Below are positions 21,180 to 30,867 of a DNA stretch of 64,000 nt, one piece after another. Source of the stretch: Heloderma charlesbogerti (Eukaryota; Chordata; Lepidosauria; Squamata; Helodermatidae); contig JANEZZ010002682.1 of NCBI GenBank assembly GCA_026122225.1, positions 496,001 through 560,000 on the forward strand, in the 5' to 3' direction. Position 1 is the first letter of the stretch, and the number at the start of each line of letters is the position of its first letter. A program made the translations under genes and the position numbers. The notes under the pieces are model-generated. The model was not told the origin of the DNA and ran no database searches. It worked only from the letters and a program-made list of their open reading frames with translations.

Positions 21180-21624
21180 TGCTTGAGGTTGATGGTGTTT
21201 GGATCAACATTTCCTTACAAGCAATAGGAAAACTAAGGGATTATTCCCTGACCTTTTTTTTTTTAGGCTGTAAACCTAAACCAGTCTTCTCCAAATTGGT
21301 GCCTTCTACATATGCCCTCTTTTATTTGAGATGATTTGGATGGGAAATTAATTGGCTGGCTTTGCTTCCTGAGAAATTTAAATACACAATTATTTATAAA
21401 TTTGCATATATAGACATAAATTGACATATGCAGGTTTCATGCAGATTTGTGTCCTGTGGGTGTGTGCCTCCCCCCCCCCCCAGATGTTTTCAGTGCTACA
21501 CTCCTATCTGGAGGGCACCAGCTTGGAGCTGGCTGTCCTAAGTATACTGACCAGGTAAGAACCAAAGCACTAGACTCAGTAGCCCCCCTGGAATCAGTGT
21601 TTAGAATAGGATGCATGGTTCCCA

Positions 21625-22125
21625 CAGCGCAGGGCTGGGGTCAAGGGTAGGCATGGCTGGGCACTTGCCAAGAGCCCACACCCCGGCAGGGGCCCACTGA
21701 GAACAGCCCCCTGGAATTGCTCTTCCTTTTCACCATTGCAACCTGACAGTTCACCTGCCTCTTGCTCTGGCCCAGACAACAGTGGTTGTGAGAAAGAGCA
21801 ATAGATGCCATGGCCTACTTACTCGCTGAGGGAGGGGGCCCATTGAGGGTGTTTTGCCTGAGGGGGAGGAGTGGGGAGAAGAGCAGTAGATGCCACTGCC
21901 TGCTCGCTCATTGGCTCTCTGCCTGTCAACCAAGCAACTGGTAGCCATCATGAGAGAAAGGATGTGGAGCGAGAGCAGCCAGTGTCAATGGCAGGGAGAA
22001 GGTGGACTCACTGAGGCAGGGGGGGCATTAATGGTGTCTTGCACAAAGCCCTCCAAAACCTGGAGCCAGCACTGCCACAGCGGGCCAAAGTCCAGATCGA
22101 AAGCGGAGCCCCCCCTCCTTCATGC
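21625..22125 (-). repeat. Dispersed repeat family H, copy 1
   Basis: GGGTAGGCATGGCTGGGCAC, TTGCCAAGAGCCCACACCCC, CAGGGGCCCACTGAGAAC, then CTGGCCCAGACAACAGTGG. Reverse complement of the copies at 34700 and 41165. Family unknown. Confidence 0.7.
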
Positions 22126-22803
22126 CTGATGAAGAAAGGCCCAGCTGTGGCTTTCCAATTTAGAAAAACAGCTGACTAAGGGAAGGTGTGAATGGAGGTT
22201 AATAAAATGAGGCATGGTGTGGAGAAAGCGGGGAGGCATTTATTTATTTATTTATTTAGCGCATCTCATACGAGGAATGATACTGTTGGGATCCAATTTG
22301 CCTCTTGCAACAGGTCAGCATGGAGCCATGAGGCTTCCCCTCAAGAGAGCTGCTTTCATTTGACTCCCCCTCAGTTTTTTCTTGCCATCAGAGTCTCAGC
22401 TTTTAAAAATGATAGTGATGATTCAAAGAGGAAAAGAAATGCCGGCCTATTTCTCCACCTCCCCCATTCTTATTCCTACTCTAGATAGGGAACAGATTGT
22501 TCAGAACATTCTGGCTCACTTGCTGGGTACGCTGGATGGATGGAGTCCCTGCTCACACATATGCTCTGCAGTTGATCTTTAGCTACGGCACACAGTTGCA
22601 AGCCTCTTTTCATTCTCAGAATCCTTTGCCTCTGCTCTCTCTGAGACCAAGGGTTTTAAAAACGTGCCTGTGAGACTGGGGTTGTTCTCAGAATGTCATT
22701 CAGGATGTTCCTTTAGCATTTTTTTGTTACAGCCCCCAAGATGCAGGCAGTGAGAGCACGGAAGCAAAGAGACTCCAGGGACCCCCGCGTTCTTGGGTCC
22801 AAA

Positions 22804-22890
22804 TGGCAAGGGCCATAGCTCAGTGGCAGAACCCTTGTTTGTATGCTGAAGGTTCCAGGCTCAATTCTGGCATATCCTGTTCACGTTCAT
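22804..22890 (+). mobile_element. tRNA-derived SINE, 5' part
   Basis: AAGGGCCATAGCTCAGTGGC (A box), GAAGGTTCCAGGCTCAATTC (B-box region), then breaks off. Its head is the best preserved tRNA-like start here. Confidence 0.75.
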
Positions 22891-22909
22891 GGGTAGAGGC
22901 TTAAAGAGC

Positions 22910-23563
22910 CAGGGCTGGCTCTACCTTTAGGCGGAGAGAGGTAATGGCCTCAAGTGGCAGATGCTGGGGGAGGGGGGCAGCCCAGGCAACCCTCTTGGTT
23001 GCTCCTCCTGAGTTCCCTTGGCCATTCCCCTCTCCTGAAGAACAGAACCACGTGTGCCATGTCACCAGCCCAGTTGGCTTCTGTATGTGGAATGGGGGCT
23101 GGAGGGGGGAGGGCAGTGGTGTAGTGAAGTCAGGGCTCGCAAGTGTGCAGCACTGGCACTTTCTTATTAGTAGGGATGCTGATGTCATCTGCCACCTCCC
23201 TCAGGATTCCCTTTTCCCTCTGCATTTAACGGCAGTCTTCGCATTAGCTGGGGGTGGGGGAAATGGATTTTCCCAGCAACGATGTATTGTTCCCTGCTGT
23301 AATGCAAAGTATTGGGGGATGGCTTGGGCTGGAATGGGCAGCTATGACCCATTCGCTTTACAAAAGATCTGCTCCTGGAGGAGATGGAAACTGCTAGAAC
23401 TGGGTTGTTGTTATGGAGCTGTCTGGATTTTGGGACTCTCCTTGGGGGCGTGGCTATGGGGACTGTCATGATGAGCACCTGCATGCCAATATTTACCCCT
23501 ACACCACAGGGGACGGGGCAGCCATCTTTGCCACGGGCAGCAAAATGTCTTGGGCCGGCCTTG
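22910..23563. mobile_element. hAT-like element family C, copy 3, carrying a nested insertion
   Basis: Ends CAGGGCTGGCTCTACC and GGGCCGGCCTTG with a perfect 8-bp duplication TAAAGAGC (22902-22909 and 23564-23571). Inner sequence GGCAGCAAAATGTCTTGGG is shared with the other copies. 654 bp in all, of which 406 bp is a later family B insertion. Confidence 0.92.
23114..23519. mobile_element. hAT-like element family B, copy 2 (nested)
   Basis: 406 bp from CAGTGGTGTAGTG to ACACCACAG. Flanks GGGGAGGG / GGGACGGG match at 6 of 8. It sits inside the family C element 22910-23563. Subtracting it leaves 248 bp for family C, close to the 260 and 268 bp of the uninterrupted copies, which confirms the nesting. 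Confidence 0.86.
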
Positions 23564-23606
23564 TAAAGAGCCTTGTTTGGGATAAAGTAGCTGAGAGCAT
23601 AATAGG

Positions 23607-23623
23607 GTGTGTGTGTGTGTGTG
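23607..23623. repeat. (GT)n microsatellite
   Basis: Eight GT units. A CA run of similar size is at 29607-29627. Confidence 0.9.
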
Positions 23624-23962
23624 CACAGGTGGGTGTGAGAGCGGGTGTTCCTTGGTACTAGGTACACTGGGGGCTGTACGGGAAAACTCTGGGGACTGGA
23701 TTTCCCCACCCTGGCCTCCAGTCATTAATCCCCGCTCTAGATAAAGCTGCAACCCTTCTTAGCTGGGTCTAAGCCCCACTGAGTTCAATGGGGCTTACCT
23801 CTGAGTAGACATGTGTAGGACTGCTCTGTGGAAAGCTCTGCTCTGCCTCTTGAATTACAACCTGCCACCACATGACAGATTGTGGAACCCAGCCAGGGAA
23901 ACCAGTTAAGGAAGTGCATTCTCTTCACCCAGCTTAATTCTGGAGGCTGCAGTACCATTGCT

Positions 23963-23977
23963 GGTTGCCTAGCAACC
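23963..23977. promoter_or_regulatory. Candidate RFX X-box
   Basis: GGTTGCCTAGCAACC, two GTTGCC/AGCAAC half sites with a one-base spacer, fits the X-box consensus bound by RFX factors that drive ciliary genes. It lies in non-repetitive-looking DNA about 13 kb upstream of the presumed CCDC63 promoter. Function is inferred only. Confidence 0.45.
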
Positions 23978-24223
23978 TGGAGGCAAATTCCCATCCCGTC
24001 AGAAAGCATTTTTCTTTCCAGCAACTCCTTGGACAGGGGATCTCTGAGGGGAGGATTGGGGCGAGCTAATGAGATGGCTTTAAATAGACATCACACAGCC
24101 TTTGGGGAGATGTAGGGCTTGTTGAAAGACACCATCCACAGCACCAAGGGCGGGGGGAATAAGTGCACGTGTGTCTTTTTAAAAGTCACTGAACTAGACA
24201 TGGCACCATGAGTGTGTTCTCTT

Positions 24224-24310
24224 AGGGTGCAATCCTATACTCATTTACCTGAGAGTACGTCTCATTAAATCGGTGGGACATACCTCTGAGTAGACATGCA
24301 TAGGACTGAG
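24224..24310. repeat. Short palindromic repeat family F
   Basis: About 85 bp: GGGTGCAATCCTATACTCAT to GAGTAGACATGCATAGGACT, arms complementary around ATTAAATCGGTGGGAC. A very frequent unit in this window; other copies at about 1258-1335, 10142-10205, 13498-13602, 20876-20952, 23748-23823 and 24514-24597, and one cut by the left window edge. Confidence 0.75.
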
Positions 24311-24379
24311 CTGTTAAAACTATTGGCCAAGCTGATGAGAAGGCTGACATGAATATAATGTTTTGCAGTGCAATTCTAA

Positions 24380-24513
24380 CAGCGGAGGCTGGTGGCGGGT
24401 CTCAGTCAAAACACTAAAGGTTGTATCTAAAGCGCAAGGCTCCTTTAGAGTTCCGACTGAAATCCAGGGCAGATTCACTGCCCCACAGACATCAGAGCCA
24501 CCAGCCTCCACTG
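24380..24513. mobile_element. hAT MITE family A, copy 3 (internally deleted)
   Basis: 134-bp copy starting CAGCGGAGGCTGGTGGC and ending GCCACCAGCCTCCACTG, with a perfect 8-bp duplication AATTCTAA on both sides (24372-24379, 24514-24521). About 50 bp of the left arm is missing compared with the other copies. This copy proves the family's boundaries. Confidence 0.93.
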
Positions 24514-24744
24514 AATTCTAAGCATATCTACTCAGAAGTAAGTCCCATTGAGTTCAGTGGGGCCTTTTCCCTTCTAAGTGTACTTTTGATTGCATCCTTA
24601 AGAGACCTGGTTAATATAAAAGATACGGCAATGTATTTTAGGTTGCCTATTTTTGTGTGTATAAGTGATGTGGGGGTGGGGTTAAGACAGAATATGGAAG
24701 AGAGGAATACTTTCCTAGTCTGAGCATGTGCTCAGAGGTACCCT

Positions 24745-24873
24745 GTTTCAGGGGTAGGCAGCCTGGTGCCTTCCATAGCTTTTGGACTACAACTCCTATC
24801 AGACCTATCAGCAAGGCCAATGGTCGGGAATGGGGATTATGGGATTTGTAGTCCAAAACAGGAGGGCATCAAG
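24745..24873. repeat. Palindromic repeat family D split by an LTR
   Basis: GTAGGCAGCCTGGTGCCTTC, TTTTGGACTACAACTCC, then TTGTAGTCCAAAACAGGAGG. The last few bases of the right arm (TCTGCCTACCACTG) appear only after the LTR, at 25551-25564. Confidence 0.78.
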
Positions 24874-25540
24874 TGTCAGGAGCGCCCTAGGGGCCTCTTT
24901 CAGTACACTCTAATAGCCAACTCAAGACACAGACGAAAGGATTCTTTTTAAAGGCTTTAATCCTTTTACAACTTAATGACTCTTTCAGATGCTAATCACC
25001 AGCGACTAAGCAATGAACAGTGGAGTAGCCTATGCTCCAGGTAGGCAGTTAGTCCCCGTTTGAAGGAGAATCACTTGAAGACCCTGAACCTATGGGCTAG
25101 GGAGAGATCCTCCCTCTTTCCCTTGGGTCCATGGGATGCGGCCGTTGCTTGCGTGCCAAACGGGCGCTACGCCTCCTTTCCACGCCCTCCATCGCTAGTC
25201 GCTCCCTGCGTCTGCATCGAGCGTCTAGCAAGCCCCCCTCCCGCGCTCTCTCAGTGCCCAGGTCACTATCTATCTCAGGAATGCCGGCAGGAGGAATCTC
25301 TGCCAGCTGCTGTGCCTGTGAGGGATGAGCTGGCTCCTCTCCCACAGATTGCTGATCCTCCTCAGAATCAGAACTGCTCTGGGGTTCTATCGGTTCAGTT
25401 TCCACCCTGACATCAAGGTGCCTATCCTGCCTTGTTCCTTCATTCTGTGTATGTCTGCTCCCTCCCATATTTTGCACCTAACTCCGGTTGCTGGAGCACA
25501 GGATTCTAATTTAATTTCCCCCCCAAAAAAATTGATCCCA
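24874..25540 (-). mobile_element. Solo LTR of a Gypsy-like retrotransposon
   Basis: 667-bp block beginning TGTCAGGAGC and ending GATCCCA, flanked by a 4-bp duplication CAAG (24870-24873, 25541-25544). It splits a palindromic repeat whose last bases resume at 25545. CpG-rich centre. The minus orientation is inferred from ATTAAAGCCTTTAAAAAG resembling a polyadenylation region. A 126-codon minus-strand frame (25097-25477), acidic then Arg-rich (RRRSARLARKQRP), lies inside. No internal gag or pol remains. Confidence 0.72.
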
Positions 25541-25570
25541 CAAGCCTGAAGTCTGCCTACCACTGCCCTG

Positions 25571-27800
25571 GACAGGTTTGGATTGGATGACATCACACAG
25601 GTCAAAACCCTGCAGCATGTGAGTGCTGTTTTGGATCAGGAGGAGGATGCACCCTACTTATTGCTCTTGGTGATGGACCACAATGCAGCCCAAGGAAGAT
25701 TCTGGGGAGGTGGGAAGCACAAAGGAGTTGGCAATGACTCATTCATTAGCATTTGGAGAAACAGAAGCATCCTTGTGAGTGCGCTGGTGGTGCCATTTCA
25801 CATTTATGCTTGGCCTGTTTCATTCCACTTGGTGTTTTTCAGAATAGATTATCTGCTCCGATAATGTCTTCCTGGCCTCTGCATTTCTAGTTCCCTTTGA
25901 TGGGTTCTTGCTGTTCCAGTAAGATTCCACAAATGTCTCAATACATCAGTTTCATAAAGGTGTAAATGTTGCTGGAAAGGGGAGACAGATCTATGACCTA
26001 ATGTTCACTGTAGCTCCAAATAATATTTTAAATATATTAATGTGTTTTATTTTTCAATTAGCTGATTTGTCACAATGGACTGCCAGAAGCGTTTCTCATC
26101 AAGAAATGCAGTGCCACGGCTGTCATGACGTGTTGGGTGGCATCATCCTTTTTATTTATTTATTTTTTGGTGAAAGGTTTTCTCTTGTTCAGTCTGTCCC
26201 AAAGAGGACTGGATGGCCACGAATATTTAAAAGCACTTTTTGCTGTCCCTTTTCTGAGAGGTGGAGATCCCTGATTGTTGGGCTGGAGCAGCTGTTCATC
26301 AGAGAGGAGTCCAACACATCGGCAGGGTACCAGGTCAGGGAATGCTGATCTAATGCATACGAAACACTTACTGAAATTATATGATATTTAGCAGTTGTCA
26401 ACATTTTGGTTTAGTAGATTTCATTCGTCATGACAGTGCAGTCTCAAAGGTAATCCCACACTCACACACTTCCATCTTGAAGAGAAAGTGAAACCGAAGA
26501 GCACTTCAGATATTGGGTGGTACAGAAATGAAATAAATTAAACCTGACGTCTGTTATGTGGCTTATCCAGGGCCGTGGTGGGAGGGGAGAAGAGGAACCC
26601 TAGCAAATTTGGGAGCAGAACCAACTCCTATTTTTGTTTTGTTCTAACACACCCTTTTGGAGCAAAGCAGCTATTATCCAAAAAAAAGCCTGCTGCTATA
26701 TTTAGCTCCCAAGGAATTATGTAACATCTCTGATGCACACTGCTTTAACAATTGCAAGCTGTACTAGCCCCTGCTCTCTACCCAGGCCTCAGATATGCTA
26801 CTCAAAATTCACTTCGATCCATCTCATCCCCATGGAGCACATTGACAATTAGGACTCCTCTTACCATCATCCCACTATTCTGTCTGGATTTCTTTCACAT
26901 TTACCTTTTTCAGAGCCAGGGGGCGGGGGAAGATCTTAAATATATAATTGGGCTTAAAGGGGGGGGGGAACCCTTTGCAAGCTTCCCTGAGTTATTGGCT
27001 CTGCTTCTGTGATGTCACAGGGTCCTGACAAACATTCTAACTGCTGAGAGAGTGTAGGGATAATCACTGAATACTAAAACCTCAACTGTTCTGAGGGATG
27101 TGGGAGATCTCTTTGGCAGGGGGAAGGCCCCCTACCAGCCCTAATGATGGGAAAGTTGTTTGGGCCCTGAGGGTCTCAGGATAAATACCAAAGTGATAAA
27201 GGGCTATCAGAGCCCTAAAATGGGGTTCCCTGGGAGGGAGAGGAGAGAGAGAAGTCAGGCCTGCTTGGAAGCTACATCTCACTCAGATTATGGGAACACT
27301 GTGTGTGGGAAATGCACTCTCTATATGCTCAGATGTGTTTGTACCTTTATTATCAGATTTCTCCCTGATGCCAAAAGCCTCCCCCTGGCTGTTCTGTGGG
27401 GTGCTCAGCTCCTTTCTGGAAGCCAGCAGCCCACGCCCGTTCACATAAGTACATCTGTAGGGAAAGCTCTCGGGAAAGATTGAGAGCTGTTTTGATTAAA
27501 GCACTGCTAATATCAAAATATTCACCAGCCCATTACTCATCTCACTTCATTATGCATGGAGTTTAATCTTCATTAGCGGGTTGGCTTTCCAAGGCCTTGC
27601 TTGGAAGAAGAACCCATGCTTCTTCCATATCAAAGGGGCCACTAAATCATTAGCTGGGATGCAAGGAGCACCTTCTTGTGAATCGCAAAGGGCCTTTTAG
27701 CCTTAGCCGTAGCTTCAAGTACCAAACACTTGGTGCCCAAATTACACTTGAAATTGAAAAGGAGAGGGAGGCGAGAGGCAGCTGGAAATCTTATCCATGA
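25571..27800. other. Intergenic, mostly unique sequence
   Basis: No frame with a recognisable protein. Contains a short L2 tail near 26505-26540 and a G run near 26950. The part 27490-27700 has several homeodomain-like ATTA and TAAT cores and no repeat similarity. Confidence 0.5.
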
Positions 27801-27810
27801 TCAATCAGAG

Positions 27811-28511
27811 CAGGAATTTTGAACCTCAGGCCCATGGGCCAAATCTGGCCCACCTGAGGTCCCAATCCAGACCTCCAGGATTTCCCAAATGGCCTCACCT
27901 CCTTTCCCCCATTGGGTAGTTCCTTGGCTTTTGTGCATCCCCCCGCCCCATCCCATTCTAAAAGGTTGAAATGTCTCTCCTAAGGCTAGTTACTGGCAGT
28001 AAGAGCTTTAAGCCAAGCGCTTTTCTACATGAGGCACTTATCATGTGCTTGTCATTCCTTACTCATGGTGTCATGACACTCCAGTATCTAATGAATACTT
28101 TTCACTGAGGTTTTTTAGAGCAGGGAAAATGTAGCATGTAACTGAAAGCGGAAGAAAGCACCAATTTCCTCTTGTGTATTTACACTATTCTGCTATATCA
28201 CAGTGCCACCTGCAGGTCTTGTAATGGAAAAGCAAGAAAGGAAAGTTCCTCAGAGCTCAAGTCTGTGATCAAATCGAAAGTAGATACAGCAGATTAACAG
28301 CATCATGTAGAAAAGCTCCAAAATTTGCTGGTATGTTTGGTGTTTTGGACCCACCCCTTTTGCCTTCAGCCCATGCCCTTTTTGCATTCGGCCCCACCTA
28401 TGACTGGAAGCATAGCTCCCTATGACTGGAATGCATTTAATCATTTAATGCAGATTAAAAATCTCTGAAATTTAATTCAGCCCTCAGGCTGAAAGAGATT
28501 CAACACCCCAG
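27811..28511. mobile_element. hAT-like element family E, copy 1
   Basis: Starts CAGGAATTTTGAACCTCAGG and ends GATTCAACACCCCAG, imperfect inverted ends. Flanks AATCAGAG / AAGCAGAG match at 7 of 8. 701 bp, including GGGCCAAATCTGGCCCACCT and CTAAAAGGTTGAAATG. No coding frame. Confidence 0.65.
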
Positions 28512-29239
28512 AAGCAGAGGAATCCATTGTTGCAAATCCAAACTTCCCTCCCCGGTTTGTAACTGACTCTAACCAAGCCATTCTCAACCTGTTGTCCAGA
28601 TGCACTGGACTACAACTCCCATCATCCTCATCCAGCATGCTGAGTGATGCAGTTGGGTAATTTTAGAGTCTGGGCATAATGGTCTAATGGTTGCCCCCTC
28701 TTTAGATGGTCATGTGTATTACTTCACTTACTTCAAAATGTGGTAAGCCAGCCATGTTGAATTTTAGGGGCCCCTGCTGCTCATTCTGCCCTGGGCATTT
28801 GATCCCAAATCCTAAACTAACAGCGCCATATGACCCGCACAATTTAAGAGGGGAAAGGTAGAGGGAGCTCTTTTTTGTTTTTGTTATTTATTGTACACTG
28901 AAAGGGGGTTTGATAGTACTTTTTAATCATAAAAGAAACAGTCGTACAAGATATATAACCATAAGCCTCCCTTTCCCATGTTTCCGTCCCCACACCCTTC
29001 CCTTCAGGTCACTGATGTGTGTTATGTTCTGTGTCTTACACATTAAACCATTTACAATTATCACTTTCACATCTGCTGATTTGCCTATTATGGTGTTACT
29101 GGTAGAGGAAGCTCATAAGAAAATCCTCAAGCCCCACCACAACTCCTCTGATTTTTAGCCAAATCGTGCCTTCCCTAGTCTTCTAAAAGAAGTATCAAAG
29201 GGGAGGTATCATAATAGGTAGCGGGTTGGGGAGGAGCCT

Positions 29240-29325
29240 AAGCCCCCTGTAATTTTTGTGAATTACCCAGAGAGCTTTGGCTATTGGATGGTATAGAAAT
29301 TAAACAAACAAACAAACAAACAAAG
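29240..29325 (+). mobile_element. L2 LINE 3' tail
   Basis: GAATTACCCAGAGAGCTTTG followed by GGATGGTATAGAAATTAAAC and an (AAAC)n run. Similar tails also occur at 4845-4895 and about 26505-26540. Confidence 0.8.
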
Positions 29326-30500
29326 CACTGCTGCAGAATTCTCCCAGAATTCTAACACTTCCCAGAATCCTCTGCAACATGCAGGAGTTCCCCAGGAGCC
29401 TTTCAGGGGAGTCCCAAGGCAGGAAGTCTGGAAAAAGAACTGTTGCAGGGGATTAGAAGCCACCAGGAGGGTGAGAATATGGCCATCTGGGGCATTTGGA
29501 GTGCGTGGGTAGGCATCCCTGAGCAACATCTTCCCCAGAAAACAAGATTTCTTCCTACAGGGTGTTCAATTCTTGTGCAGAGAAAGCCGTAGCTTTGCGG
29601 CAATTTCACACACACACACACACACACTTTTGATGAACAAATATTTTCTGACAGTTTGTCTCATCTTCTCTGGATCTACCATGAAGACCCAGCACCACAG
29701 AGCAATCTCAGCATTGAAAGACATGCACAAGAGCATCAAGAGGCTGGGTGATTTTGGGGGCGGGGTAGCCCCACCCCGTGGCAGGTGTCCTCTTTTATTC
29801 AGATCTCTCTCACAGACACACCCTTCACCTGGTGACTGGCGAAGGCAATTACACCTGGGTGCACCTGTTTGCACAGGAATGTCCTCAAAGAGCACAATTG
29901 CATAAGGAACCAGATCCTGCTCCCTGTGCAGAGCAAACTGGGTGTTTCTGACGCTGCAGCCCATACCGGATTGCAGCAAGAATTTGTCCTCAGGTGTTTG
30001 AGATACTGTTGCTGAACCAGGTGCACAGACACATTAGAGCTGAGCTGTCATTCTTTAGTCCTTTGTTATTATTGATGTTGTCATGGGTGCTTGCCTGCCC
30101 AGCTAATGATCTCCTATGGAACTCTTCTTCATGCTTGGTTGGGACCTTGCGCTTCCATCATATCTCTCTAGATGAGCATCATGGCATAAACAAATTGCAT
30201 TGTAAGGCACTTAAAAATAATTAGCTGTGTTCACAGGGAGAAGTAGAATTTTGGGCAATCTCCTTTGAAACAGCGCTTCACAATTGTCTCAAGTGTCAAA
30301 AGAGCAATTGCTCATAGACTAAACAAAGCAATAATTATTTAATGGAATCACTGCAATTCACCATATGTAGAGATGAGCTTCCTTTTCATGAGACTCAAAA
30401 GGGAGTTGGTGAAACCTTTGTAGATGACGTAAGCAGTAATTCATCACCCAACTCTGCATTCAAATCACTGGCCATGTGTGTCCTTTTTTTCCTCAGTGAA

Positions 30501-30700
30501 AATCCCAGTAGAGGCAATGGGAAGCATAGAGGGAAGGCACTAGATGCAACTGAGAAAAGAAAGGAAAATGAATTGTCAAATGTGTCACTGAGTTTATTAC
30601 AATCCCAGTAGAGGCAATGGGAAGCATTGAGGGAAGGCACTAGATGCAACTGAGAAAAGAAAGAAAAATGGATTGTCAAATGTGTCAGTGAGTTTATTAC
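30501..30700 (+). repeat. Tandem duplication of a 100-bp unit
   Basis: Two consecutive units of exactly 100 bp (30501-30600 and 30601-30700), each AATCCCAGTAGAGGCAATGG to GTGAGTTTATTAC or GAGTTTATTAC, differing at only a few positions. A third start (AATCC) follows. It is joined to an AT-rich stretch (30700-30866) that resembles 38040-38225. Confidence 0.92.
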
Positions 30701-30867
30701 AATCCAAACAGCTCAAAAATATGGTTTCCTTCTTCACGTGCAATCTCAAACAAATAATGCAACTACTTGTAGACACCTTATTAATACTCACTCATTATAA
30801 AGAAAAAATTAAAAATACATTTAAAAAACCCCAACTGATAAAAAAGACCAGACAATTTATCAATATA

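Noticed and set aside
22944..23471. 175-codon plus-strand frame and overlapping 174-codon minus frame
   Set aside because: The span is explained by a hAT element nested in another; frames cross the element borders and have no recognisable domain.
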